From the NCBI GenBank assembly GCA_028278405.1, contig JANQEK010000037.1:1-64000 (forward strand): DNA of 64,000 nt. The letters run 5' to 3'. The notes beneath the pieces are model-generated. The model saw only the letters and a program-made list of their open reading frames with translations, ran no database searches and was not told the DNA's origin. The DNA is from Nitrospinaceae bacterium. Lineage in GTDB: Bacteria; Nitrospinota; Nitrospinia; Nitrospinales; Nitrospinaceae. Position 1 is the stretch's first letter. Each line of letters opens with the position of its first letter. A program made the translations under genes and the position numbers. Below are positions 53,325 through 62,640 of this stretch, piece by piece.

Positions 53325-55116
53325 CCGTTCTCAGTACCGCCAGGAATGCTTCCTGCGGGATTTCCACTTTACCAATTTGCTTCATTTTCTTTTTACCGGC
53401 TTTTTGCTTTTCCAGCAATTTCCGTTTTCGGGTAATGTCGCCGCCGTAGCATTTGGCGAGAACGTTTTTGCGGAGAGCTTTGACGGCCTCCTTGGCGATG
53501 ACTTTACCGCCGACCGAGGCCTGAATGGCTACCTCAAACATTTGCCGGGGAATTTGTTCTTTCAATCTCTTAACCAGCTCCCGCCCACGATGATATCCTT
53601 TATCCTTGTGAACGATCATCGAAAGCGCGTCCACCAACTCACCATTGAACAAGATATCCAACTTTACCAGATTTGATTCCCGGAAATCTATAAAATCATA
53701 ATCGAAAGATGCGTATCCCTTGGTCGAGGATTTGAGTTGGTCGTAAAAATCCAGAACAATTTCGCTGAACGGCAAATCGTATTGAAGGAGGACGGTTTTG
53801 GTCGTCAAGTATTCCATTTTGGTTTGAATGCCTCGGCGGTCACGGGCCAGCGACATGATAGTGCCCACGTATTCTTCCGGTACGATGATGGTTCCCGCCA
53901 CATACGGTTCTTCAATTCGATCAGCCCGCGTTTGCTTGATCAGATTCACCGGGTTGTCGATCATTTCCTCCTCCCCGTTTTCGTGAATCAATCGGTAAAT
54001 AACGGTCGGTGCCGTGGTTAAGAGTTCCACCCGGTATTCCCGTTCCAGCCGCTCGCGGACGATTTCCATGTGCAGAAGTCCCAGAAACCCGCAACGGAAA
54101 CCGAATCCCAGGGCAGCCGAGGTCTCCGGTTCGTAAGTGAACGAAGAATCGTTCAGCCGGAGTTTCTTGAGCGCATCACGGAGGGGTTCGTAATGATCTC
54201 CCTGAATGGGATAGAGACCGCTGAACACCATGGGTTTGACATCCTTATAACCTTCCAGCGGTTTTTCGCAGGGCTGGCCCGCTTCGGTGATGGTATCACC
54301 GATGTGGGTTTGATCGAGTTGTTTGATTCCGGCAATAATGTATCCCACCTCTCCGGCGCTCAATTGTTTCACCCGGCGGGGAGCGGGAGTGAAGGTGCCC
54401 AGTTCCTCCACCTCGAAGCGTTTGCCCGTGGCCATCATGAGAATTTCCATTCCTTCTTTAAGAGTCCCCTCCATTACACGGGTCAGGGTAATCACTCCTC
54501 GATAGGAATCGTACCAGGAATCAAACAGCAGGCTTTTGAGAGGATTCTTGGAATTGCCCGACGGGGGTGGGATCAGGTGGACGACGGCCTCCATAATTTC
54601 CTTGATGCCGGTACCCTCCTTGGCACTGGCCAGGATCGCGTCTGTCGAGTCTATCTGCAATATATCCTCCAGTTGTTCCATGACGGCTTCCGGGTCGGCG
54701 CTGGGCAGATCGATTTTGTTGATGACGGGAATGATGTGTAGGTTATGCTGCATCGCCAGATTGACGTTGGCGATGGTTTGGGCCTGAATCCCCTGCGATG
54801 CGTCGACCACCAGCAGGACGCCTTCGCAGGCTGCCAGACTCCGGGAGACTTCATAAGTGAAATCGACATGACCGGGAGTGTCGATCATGTTGAAGACATA
54901 CTCCTCGCCATCATCGGCTTTGTAATTGAGGCGCACCGTCTGCGCCTTGATGGTGATACCGCGCTCGCGTTCCAGATCCATGCTGTCCAGCACCTGATCC
55001 TTCATCTCTCTTTTCTGCAAGCCGCCAGTATCCAAAATCAGTTTATCCGCCAGCGTGGACTTGCCGTGATCGATGTGGGCGATAATGGAAAAATTACGTA
55101 TGTTTTTTAATGCCAT
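53314..55116 (-). CDS. lepA: Elongation factor 4 (LepA)
   Basis: 600 aa, full length. G-domain motifs [30 protein letters not shown] and NKIDLP; the LepA-specific C-terminal domain ends with [20 protein letters not shown] (in part). It remodels stalled or mistranslocated ribosomes. Paired with lepB, a common order. Confidence 0.97.
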   Translation of the reverse strand: MALKNIRNFSIIAHIDHGKSTLADKLILDTGGLQKREMKDQVLDSMDLERERGITIKAQTVRLNYKADDGEEYVFNMIDTPGHVDFTYEVSRSLAACEGVLLVVDASQGIQAQTIANVNLAMQHNLHIIPVINKIDLPSADPEAVMEQLEDILQIDSTDAILASAKEGTGIKEIMEAVVHLIPPPSGNSKNPLKSLLFDSWYDSYRGVITLTRVMEGTLKEGMEILMMATGKRFEVEELGTFTPAPRRVKQLSAGEVGYIIAGIKQLDQTHIGDTITEAGQPCEKPLEGYKDVKPMVFSGLYPIQGDHYEPLRDALKKLRLNDSSFTYEPETSAALGFGFRCGFLGLLHMEIVRERLEREYRVELLTTAPTVIYRLIHENGEEEMIDNPVNLIKQTRADRIEEPYVAGTIIVPEEYVGTIMSLARDRRGIQTKMEYLTTKTVLLQYDLPFSEIVLDFYDQLKSSTKGYASFDYDFIDFRESNLVKLDILFNGELVDALSMIVHKDKGYHRGRELVKRLKEQIPRQMFEVAIQASVGGKVIAKEAVKALRKNVLAKCYGGDITRKRKLLEKQKAGKKKMKQIGKVEIPQEAFLAVLRTDVK

Positions 55117-55230
55117 GAAACTATCGTGTTGGTCTTCAAGTCAATGAGTGGTCGTTTCAATCGAAGAAAGGACCGGGTCAGGGTTGGTGGGGGCGGGATT
55201 CAATCCGGAAGGGCCCGCCGAAAACCGCGC

Positions 55231-56292
55231 CTACGTGGTTCTGGCATCCACCCGGGGAATCGTTACTCCCGGGGACGATTTCCGGGAGGAGGTTTTAGCG
55301 TTCCACTGTGTTTTGTTCCATCGAGTCAACGGTAAGGGGTAAAGATCGGACAACCGGTACAGATACGCTTTCCAATCCTTAAACCGGATTTTGATCGCTT
55401 CGTAATCCTGAGCGTTGTCGATATCCAACGCCGCTCCGGGCAGAGGAGATTCCAGCCCCATGAATCGTGTGTCCATAATATTAGAAATACATTCCTCCAG
55501 TCCCCGCTTGGGAACCCAGGACCGGAAAAACCGCACCAGGGGTTTGATATTCAGCCAGGAAAAAAACAGGCCCAGTAACAATCCGATGTAATACCGGTAA
55601 CGGTTTTTCTTGTCTTTGCCGATGATTTCCCATCCAAAGAGAATCACGTTCTTAAAGTTGCGTTGGTATCGGTAATGGTACATTTGCTGAACATAATGAC
55701 GGTTCCTTATCAGGATCGGCTTGACCAGATGCAAATTGTTGATCCGGTATCGACGCTCTTTAAGATGAAGATACGCCATTTGGACTCCCGGTTTTCCTCC
55801 TTCGGGATAAAAGGCTCTGAGGCTTTCTTCCGGAGTCAATCCCGACAAAAGATCATAGTTATTCAAATCACTGTTCTGAATGAAATAATCGATTTCGTGT
55901 GACGTGATCAACGGTGAATCGCAGGGAACCACCAGGACCGCCCGGTCGCGGTAAGCAGAATTTTCCAATTCATCTTCCGGCAACTTCTCTGGCAGGGTGT
56001 GCAAAAAGCTGTGCCAGACATTTTCATAAAGATTCCGCTTTTGTTCCAAAATATGGATGGGTTTAGGGCTGTTTCGGTTGATGCCGTCTGCGTCCAGATG
56101 CTTCAAAAGGGCGTCGCGCGGACCGGTGATGGTGATACTGCGGACGGATTCCGCCCCCTGCAGGGCCTCCACCACATAGCTGATGACACATTTCCCCTCG
56201 ATCGAAAGGAAGGCTTTGTGCTGATGGTACACCTTGTAGCTGTCTTTGCCCTCCCCAGCAACCAATAGGGCATCGTATTGTTTGGTTTCCAT
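55231..56292 (-). CDS. MobA-like nucleotidyltransferase
   Basis: 353 aa. Rossmann-like NTP-transferase start (YDALLVAGEGKDSYK), SIEGKCVISYVVEAL, the acidic metal site VVPCDSPLIT and ALDIDNAQDYEAI near the end, as in MobA/IspD-type enzymes. A hydrophobic stretch (YIGLLLGLFFSWLNI) near 245 may be a membrane contact. The substrate is unknown. ATG 56292 has AGGA eight nt upstream. The last 25 residues are basic and may come from read-through into non-coding DNA. Confidence 0.75.
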   Translation of the reverse strand: METKQYDALLVAGEGKDSYKVYHQHKAFLSIEGKCVISYVVEALQGAESVRSITITGPRDALLKHLDADGINRNSPKPIHILEQKRNLYENVWHSFLHTLPEKLPEDELENSAYRDRAVLVVPCDSPLITSHEIDYFIQNSDLNNYDLLSGLTPEESLRAFYPEGGKPGVQMAYLHLKERRYRINNLHLVKPILIRNRHYVQQMYHYRYQRNFKNVILFGWEIIGKDKKNRYRYYIGLLLGLFFSWLNIKPLVRFFRSWVPKRGLEECISNIMDTRFMGLESPLPGAALDIDNAQDYEAIKIRFKDWKAYLYRLSDLYPLPLTRWNKTQWNAKTSSRKSSPGVTIPRVDARTT

Positions 56293-56510
56293 GGCCACGT
56301 TCCTGCTGAATACTTACCTGAGAAACATCCAATTATATAATATTAATGGCGGAAATAATTATCAAAATGCGAAATCGGGCCATTCTCCTGAAGAGCCTAT
56401 TATTCAATGCGATTTTTTACCTGAATACGATTTTGGGCCTTGATCTCCTTCAAAAATTTGATTATACACAGTATTCATCTGTCACCGCTCCACTTGGAAC
56501 CCCTCATTTT

Positions 56511-57629
56511 ATGTCTGCCAACACGCCGCTGAAAACCACACCACTTTTTGAGTTCCACAAAAAACTGAACGGAAAAATGGTTCCCTTCGCCGGGTGGAAC
56601 ATGCCCATTCAGTATGCCGGGGTAATGGAGGAACACCGGGCGGTGCGCCAGGGGGTGGGGGTGTTCGATGTCAGCCACATGGGGGAAATTGATGTCCGCG
56701 GCCGCGAGGCCAAACCGTTTCTCCAGAAACTGCTGACCAACGATATGGACAAGCTGGATAACGGCAGCATACTGTATTCACTGATGTGCTACGAGAATGG
56801 GGGTGTGGTGGACGATCTGCTGGTTCACCGGTTCGAGGAGGATCATTATTTTTTATGCGTCAATGCCTCCAATACGGATAAAGATTTTGACTGGGCCCGT
56901 GACTTGGCCGGGGAGTTTGACGTGCAGGTCGATAACATCAGCGACCGCACCGCCCAGCTGGCGATTCAAGGTCCACACGCCGAGTCCCTGCTTTTGAAAC
57001 TGACCGATGTTGCGTTGGGAGATATGGGTTACTATCGCTTTCAAAAAGGCCGGGTCAGTGACCGGGAAGCGGTCATCGCCCGCACCGGTTACACCGGAGA
57101 GGACGGGTTTGAAATTTACCTGGATGCGGATTCGGCAGGTCCGGTGTTCGAGTCATTGCTGGAAGCCGGGAAGGAGTTTGATCTGCAACCCATCGGCCTG
57201 GGCGCGCGCGATACCCTGCGCCTGGAGATGGGGTACGCGCTTTATGGGCAGGAGATCGATGCCGACCGTTCGCCTCTCGAGGCGGGCCTGGGCTGGGTGA
57301 TCAAACTCAAGAAAGCCGATACTTTTGTCGGGCAAGGAGCCCTTAAAAATCAAAAAGATAAAGGGTTAACGCACAAGTTGGTCGGAGTCCGATTGACAGA
57401 CCGCGGTGTGCCCCGGTCCCATTACAATGTGCTTAACGAGGGGACTCCGGTGGGGGAAGTGACCAGCGGCACCTTCTCGCCGACCTTGAATACCGGGGTG
57501 GCCTTGTGTAATGTACCCACGGCATTATCAACACCCGGCACTCGGCTGGATATCTCCATCCGCAATTCGACGGTTGCGGGAGAGGTGACCCCCCTGCCTT
57601 TTGTTCCCAGCCGGGTGAAAAAGAAATAG
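56511..57629 (+). CDS. gcvT: Glycine cleavage system T protein (aminomethyltransferase)
   Basis: 372 aa. Begins at an ATG at 56511 (TPLFEFHKKLNGKMVPFAGW), the family start; earlier frame is excluded. Folate- and lipoyl-site motifs VFDVSHMGEI, NDMDKL, LGARDTLRLEMGYALYGQ and the C-terminal barrel are present. It releases ammonia and methylene-THF from the H-protein aminomethyl group. First of gcvT-gcvH-gcvPA. Confidence 0.95.
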   Translation: MSANTPLKTTPLFEFHKKLNGKMVPFAGWNMPIQYAGVMEEHRAVRQGVGVFDVSHMGEIDVRGREAKPFLQKLLTNDMDKLDNGSILYSLMCYENGGVVDDLLVHRFEEDHYFLCVNASNTDKDFDWARDLAGEFDVQVDNISDRTAQLAIQGPHAESLLLKLTDVALGDMGYYRFQKGRVSDREAVIARTGYTGEDGFEIYLDADSAGPVFESLLEAGKEFDLQPIGLGARDTLRLEMGYALYGQEIDADRSPLEAGLGWVIKLKKADTFVGQGALKNQKDKGLTHKLVGVRLTDRGVPRSHYNVLNEGTPVGEVTSGTFSPTLNTGVALCNVPTALSTPGTRLDISIRNSTVAGEVTPLPFVPSRVKKK

Positions 57630-57686
57630 ATCCATTGAACCTCGGATTTTTATTTATTGAATAAGAACAACGATAAGGAGGAAAGG

Positions 57687-58076
57687 ATGGAGGTCCCGAA
57701 AGATCTTCGGTATACACGCGAACATGAATGGCTGAAAGTGAATGGTGCCAAGGGGACCGTCGGTATCACTCATTTTGCTCAGGATCAGTTGGGCGATGTG
57801 GTATTTGTCGAGGTTCCGGCAATAGGGACGGAACTGGTCACGGAGAACACCTTTGGAGTTGTGGAGTCGGTTAAAACCGTATCCGATTTGTATGCTCCGG
57901 TCAGCGGCAAAGTCGTCGCCGTCAACAAGGATTTGGAAGCCAATCCCGAACTGGTTAACCAGGATCCCTACGTTAAAGGCTGGATGATTGAAGTGGAACT
58001 GTCCGATTCCGGCCAGGTCGATGGTTTGCTCTCAGCAGCAGATTACGAAGCCTTCATCAAGGAACAGCAGGGATAA
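57687..58076 (+). CDS. gcvH: Glycine cleavage system H protein
   Basis: 129 aa. The lipoylated Lys lies in VVESVKTVSDLYAP. REHEWL near the N-terminus and the C-terminal YEAFIKE are standard. AAGGAGGAAAGG precedes the ATG. It carries the aminomethyl intermediate between P and T proteins. Confidence 0.96.
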   Translation: MEVPKDLRYTREHEWLKVNGAKGTVGITHFAQDQLGDVVFVEVPAIGTELVTENTFGVVESVKTVSDLYAPVSGKVVAVNKDLEANPELVNQDPYVKGWMIEVELSDSGQVDGLLSAADYEAFIKEQQG

Positions 58077-58104
58077 TCTGCATCATCCCGCATCCAACAG
58101 ACCC

Positions 58105-59448
58105 ATGCGCTATATTCCACATACGGAGACAGACATCCGGGAAATGCTCTCCGCCATCGGTATTCAGGAGATTGGAGAATTGTTCCACAGTATCCCGGAG
58201 GCGTTACGCCTGGAGGCCCCTCTGGATCTGCCTCCTGCGCTTGCCGAGGCGGATCTCACCCAGGCCCTGAGCCAACTGGCGAGCCGGAATGTGAATCTCG
58301 AGGCATGTTCCGTCTTTCTCGGCGCTGGAGCGTACCGGCATTTCACGCCGTCTGTGGTGAATCACCTTCTTCTGCGCGGGGAGTTTCTGACCAGCTATAC
58401 GCCCTATCAACCGGAAGTCAGCCAGGGCACCTTGCAGGCTATTTTCGAGTTTCAAAGTTTCGTCTGTATGTTGACGGGTATGGAAATCGCCAACGCATCG
58501 ATATATGACGGCGCCTCTTCACTGGCGGAAGCAGTGCTCATGGCGCACCGTGTCAACAATCGCAGCGAGGTGTTGATGGCCCGCACCGTTCATCCCGAAT
58601 ACCGGCAGGTAGTGGAAACGTATACGCGAGGCATCGATTTTAAAATCACCGAGGTGCCGTATCAGGAAAACGGTCAGACGGATCTGGAGTTTATCAAACA
58701 GAACGTCACCGACGCGACCAGCTCGGTCGTGATCCAGTCCCCCAACTTTTTCGGCATCGTGGAACAGTACGCCGAGTTGGGAGAGTTTTTGAAAGCGAAG
58801 GAAACCCTGTTGATTGTCGTGGTGGCGGAAGCGACCTCCCTGGGAATTCTGAAACCGCCCGGAGAACGGGGAGCGGATATCGTCGCCGGTGAAGGGCAGG
58901 GGTGGGGATTACCGGTATCCTACGGCGGACCCCATGTCGGATTTTTCGCCACCCGGGAACCATTTTTCCGGCAGATTCCGGGGCGCATTGTGGGTGAGAC
59001 GGTTGACCGGGCGGGACAGCGCTCCTACGCCTTGACCCTGGCGACACGCGAACAGCATATCCGCCGCGAAAAGGCGACCTCCAATATTTGTACCAATCAG
59101 GGCCTGTGCGCTCTGGCGGCAACCATCTGGCTGGCGGCGATGGGTAAGCAGGGGGTGCGGGACGTGGCGCTCCAGAACCTGAAGGCCGCCGATGCGCTTA
59201 AGAATAAACTACAACGTTTAAAGGGTTTCAGCCTCCGCTTCCAGGCCGGGACTTACAATGAATTTGTGCTGGAATGCCCCGCCCCGGCGCAGGAACTTCA
59301 CACCAAACTGCTCAAGAAAGATATCATCGCCGGTCTGCCGTTGGGACGGTTTTACCCTGAACTGGAAAATTGTTTGCTCCTCTGTGCCACCGAAATGAAC
59401 TCTCTGGAGAGCCTCGACCGCTTCGCCGACCAACTGGGTTCCATGTAA
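58105..59448 (+). CDS. gcvPA: Glycine dehydrogenase (decarboxylating) subunit 1
   Basis: 447 aa, the N-terminal half of the split P protein. RYIPHTETDIREML at the start, FLGAGAYRHFTPSVV, TPYQPEVSQGTLQ, SNICTNQGLCALAA. The PLP lysine is on the partner subunit gcvPB, which is not encoded downstream in the window. It lies 28 bp after gcvH. Confidence 0.93.
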   Translation: MRYIPHTETDIREMLSAIGIQEIGELFHSIPEALRLEAPLDLPPALAEADLTQALSQLASRNVNLEACSVFLGAGAYRHFTPSVVNHLLLRGEFLTSYTPYQPEVSQGTLQAIFEFQSFVCMLTGMEIANASIYDGASSLAEAVLMAHRVNNRSEVLMARTVHPEYRQVVETYTRGIDFKITEVPYQENGQTDLEFIKQNVTDATSSVVIQSPNFFGIVEQYAELGEFLKAKETLLIVVVAEATSLGILKPPGERGADIVAGEGQGWGLPVSYGGPHVGFFATREPFFRQIPGRIVGETVDRAGQRSYALTLATREQHIRREKATSNICTNQGLCALAATIWLAAMGKQGVRDVALQNLKAADALKNKLQRLKGFSLRFQAGTYNEFVLECPAPAQELHTKLLKKDIIAGLPLGRFYPELENCLLLCATEMNSLESLDRFADQLGSM

Positions 59449-59668
59449 ATCAAAAACAAATTAGATGGAAATTAATTCGAGACCATCCTGTCCAAAGATT
59501 TTGTAGAACCGCTGTCTTCAAGGAAATTGAAAAAACTTCGGGAAATAACGGGTTTTTTGATGTACAAACCGCATTTTTCGATTATCATTTAATAAGTAAT
59601 CAGCCACGTTCCAGTGGCATTCTATCCGGGTCGCTTAAGACCTTAACCGTGTAAAGGAGATCATACGC

Positions 59669-59998
59669 ATGGCAGCCAAAAAAACCTCGAACGCAAACAA
59701 ACCACCCACCAAATCAGAAGTATTGAACCATATTTCCTCGGACACAGGACTGACCCGCAAAGAAGTCGCCGCCGTATTCGAATCTCTTGGCGGGATGATC
59801 AGTAAAAATCTCTCGTCGCGCGGACCCGGCCTGTTCAATGTAGTCGGCATGATGAAAATCAAAGTCGTTAAGAAACCGGCAACGAAAGAGCGAAGAGGCA
59901 TCAATCCTTTCACCGGCGAAGAAACTACCTTCAAGGCCAAGCCTGCCCGTAAGGTAGTCAAGGTGCAGCCGTTGAAAGCGCTCAAAGACATGGTGTGA
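59669..59998 (+). CDS. HU-family DNA-binding protein
   Basis: 109 aa. Residues 12-105 form an HU/IHF fold: helices LNHISSDTGLTRKEVAAVFESL, the beta saddle with FNVVGMMKIKVVKKPATKERRG, arm residues NPFTGEETTFKAKP and the closing helix PLKALKDMV. It has a basic N-terminal tail longer than E. coli HU. AAGGAG precedes the ATG. Confidence 0.9.
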   Translation: MAAKKTSNANKPPTKSEVLNHISSDTGLTRKEVAAVFESLGGMISKNLSSRGPGLFNVVGMMKIKVVKKPATKERRGINPFTGEETTFKAKPARKVVKVQPLKALKDMV

Positions 59999-60042
59999 CC
60001 CAACCCCGTCACATCGTATAATCGCAGATCAAAAAACAACAC

Positions 60043-60075
60043 AAGCCCAAGACGATCATTCGTCTTGGGCTTTTT
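60043..60075. terminator. Intrinsic terminator between HU and patatin genes
   Basis: A 13-bp perfect stem AAGCCCAAGACGA/TCGTCTTGGGCTT with a TCAT loop. The rightward U-run is short (TTT), but an A-run upstream makes it useful in both directions for these convergent genes. Confidence 0.85.
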
Positions 60076-60090
60076 GTTTGATGAGCAGGA

Positions 60091-62430
60091 TTAATTGAAG
60101 CGCTTATATATTTCCCGTTTTATTTTGGTTTCTTCATTGTCACTTGGATCTGGTGTGCTTGTTCCTGCAGTCGTGACATCTTTAATCATTTTCTTGGCGA
60201 TTTGATATCCGAGTTCGCGGTAAGCCTCAAACTGTTTTTCATCGAAAAATTGATCCGCGGTAGTCTGGTCAGGAAAATCAGCATGCTTCTTTTTATAAGC
60301 AATGATGTCTGGCGGGAGGTTGTTGATGTATGTGGTTTTAAAATAAATAAGAAGACATTCTTCAGAGTTGCCATAAGTGATTTTGCCAAAGACATATCCT
60401 CTTTCTGCGACATCTTCTTTAGCTCTAATAAGAAATTCTTCTCTCTTTTTAATCTCTTGGTCTTCGCTATAGGCTTCCTGGTTTCCGGTTAATGTTTTTT
60501 CAACCTTACTATTAATAGTTTTATTTGCATCTGTTTTACGGTCTTCCCATTTGGATAAGGGGACCAGAGGGTCAGTAATAATTTCTATAGTAACTCCAAA
60601 ATCCACGCGGGCTTTTTCAAGGGCATTTCCAAAATCCTCGAAAGTGAAATCCTTGTCAGCTCCTCCGTCGCAGATGATAATCGTCTTCATGCGACGCCTG
60701 AACAGTTCATACAGACCAAGATTTTCAAAATGGCCGCCATCAGATAATTCCAAAAATGAGTTGGATTCTTTGTGATTTGAAAACAAATAAGGAAAAAAGA
60801 AATTTGGTGGCACCAGCTTGGAAACAAAAGGTGTATCGGGTTTAGGCACCCAGTAACCCAGGCGAATATTTAAGATTTTCATTACAAAAGAAACCAGTGG
60901 ATTCCGCGTAAGCCCTTCTCCACCAACGCCCGTATTGGGATTAACCGCCGCCCCGGATATGGCCATGGCAGATGCCAAGGTCATTGAATCTCCCATGAAT
61001 GAAGTTGTTGGAGACCATCCGGTAGCATTGCTGCCGCAAAAATAGGGAGACAAAATAAAATTGTCTCCTCCTCTGCCCTTGAATTTTGGAATTGTGGAAT
61101 TTACGGTAACAATGTTGGTGTTGACAATGTGATACGGGCCCTTAAAGCCCTCTTTAATTGCCTCGGATAAGGGGGCTTGGTCTGCTTCGGAAGCAGGCTG
61201 ATTGTCGCCCCAATCTCCCTTCCTGATTTTCTGAATATCAGGCATGTAGCTTTCCATCAAACGGTCTCGATAATAACGGTGAATAGATATAAAGTTAATG
61301 TTGGTGACAATGCCCAGGATTGCTGCTCCGATAACCCAGCAGATGAACCAGGGTTGGTTGATAATCCCGGTATGAACTATGTGGTAAACAAGGAGTGTGA
61401 AGCCAAACAATAATAATCCTGCTCCAAGAAGTCCCATCAAAGGACTTTGGCTATTGGCTTCCCCGCTTTTGGTTGATTTTAAAAAATTGAATATAAATGG
61501 GAGAACGCCGGCAAGAATGGAACTCAAGCCGGAAAGTATGGCTGAAATGTTTTTGTAATTTGCATTCTCAACAAGAAACAAGTGCACGAATGGTATACAC
61601 CCCAATATTGTAAAAATTACAAATCCCCAAAGGACCGGACGGATACAGATTTCATATAAACGTCTGGTGCCGTACAAATTCCAGTAGGTTAAAAAAGAAA
61701 TGTATTTGGTTAAAAAAGAAATGTATGTGCCGATAGCGTATATAACCGCCAGAATTAGAAATAAAAATGCCAAAGCAATAGCGATTTCAAAGGAAGCGTT
61801 CAGGTTTGCCGGAAAGGAAAAGAATCTTTCGAGCAATGAGATTTTAGCTGCATACTTTTCGCTTAATGAATTAATTCCATGAAAAACTATTGCGGCCAGG
61901 GGGATAAAAATGATCAGGTTGATGAGCGTTCCACGAAACAAAGCAGCCAAAAAGGATGTGAACGTGATGCCGTTGCCAGGCGCCAAGTAATTTCCGTGCT
62001 GTCTGAGAAAATGTAAAATCCCCTTTCGCGTTAAGTTGTTATTTGACGGTGCTTCTGTCAAAAAAGGAAATTTGCTTGGGGAGCAATCGTATCCTTTACT
62101 CAATATCCAGGTCATGCAGGATCCAATAAAACCACCGCCCGAAACAGTGGACAGGTAGTCTATTTTCTCAAGCCAACTCTTTTCTGCCAAACTCTGCAAG
62201 ACGCCCAGAGAAAAAGTGGCAGACCGTATTCCACCTCCCGAAAGTGCCAGTCCTTTGAAATCCCTATTGTCCTCAGGATGTCCTCTTAGTTTGTTGACGT
62301 TTTTAAATTCCTCAGTGATAAAAGATTTAGCGCCAGCATAGTCCGTGCCCGATTCATATTCAAAAAACGTCTTGGGAGAATTGTTACCTGATTGAGAATT
62401 ACCTTCATTTGGAGTCTTTTGTTCAGTCAT
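60091..62430 (-). CDS. Patatin-like phospholipase with a central transmembrane domain
   Basis: 779 aa. The patatin core starts FKGLALSGGGIRSATFSLGVLQSL (in part; oxyanion-hole glycines), has the nucleophile Ser in STVSGGG (serine lipase motif with Thr in place of the first Gly) and the catalytic Asp in LSDGGHFENLGLY near residue 590. About eight membrane helices lie between them (residues about 170-410), splitting the lipase. It resembles large membrane-bound patatin enzymes rather than secreted ExoU. The gene is distinctly AT-rich against its neighbours. ATG 62430 with GGGGGG upstream. Confidence 0.82.
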   Translation of the reverse strand: MTEQKTPNEGNSQSGNNSPKTFFEYESGTDYAGAKSFITEEFKNVNKLRGHPEDNRDFKGLALSGGGIRSATFSLGVLQSLAEKSWLEKIDYLSTVSGGGFIGSCMTWILSKGYDCSPSKFPFLTEAPSNNNLTRKGILHFLRQHGNYLAPGNGITFTSFLAALFRGTLINLIIFIPLAAIVFHGINSLSEKYAAKISLLERFFSFPANLNASFEIAIALAFLFLILAVIYAIGTYISFLTKYISFLTYWNLYGTRRLYEICIRPVLWGFVIFTILGCIPFVHLFLVENANYKNISAILSGLSSILAGVLPFIFNFLKSTKSGEANSQSPLMGLLGAGLLLFGFTLLVYHIVHTGIINQPWFICWVIGAAILGIVTNINFISIHRYYRDRLMESYMPDIQKIRKGDWGDNQPASEADQAPLSEAIKEGFKGPYHIVNTNIVTVNSTIPKFKGRGGDNFILSPYFCGSNATGWSPTTSFMGDSMTLASAMAISGAAVNPNTGVGGEGLTRNPLVSFVMKILNIRLGYWVPKPDTPFVSKLVPPNFFFPYLFSNHKESNSFLELSDGGHFENLGLYELFRRRMKTIIICDGGADKDFTFEDFGNALEKARVDFGVTIEIITDPLVPLSKWEDRKTDANKTINSKVEKTLTGNQEAYSEDQEIKKREEFLIRAKEDVAERGYVFGKITYGNSEECLLIYFKTTYINNLPPDIIAYKKKHADFPDQTTADQFFDEKQFEAYRELGYQIAKKMIKDVTTAGTSTPDPSDNEETKIKREIYKRFN

Positions 62431-62640
62431 GGCAGATCCCCCCCTATTCAATCCCAGGTTATGGACTGTTTGGAAAATAGAAATCTTTCCCTTTGAAAAA
62501 AGAAACTTAAATAATTTCGACAAATAAAATTTACGGATTGAGGAAATTATATGCCGGTTTTATCGGCAGTCAATAAAAAAATGAGTCCATTTAGGAAAAG
62601 ATACCTAATACAAAAAGGGTGCTTTGAAAGAAAATGAAAA

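Noticed and set aside
55148-55342. A 64-codon plus-strand frame opposite the end of the nucleotidyltransferase
   Set aside because: Overlaps a coherent minus-strand gene, has no ribosome binding site and no recognisable features.
56299-56510. Possible glycine riboswitch ahead of gcvT
   Set aside because: No glycine-aptamer core sequence or tandem hairpins could be found.
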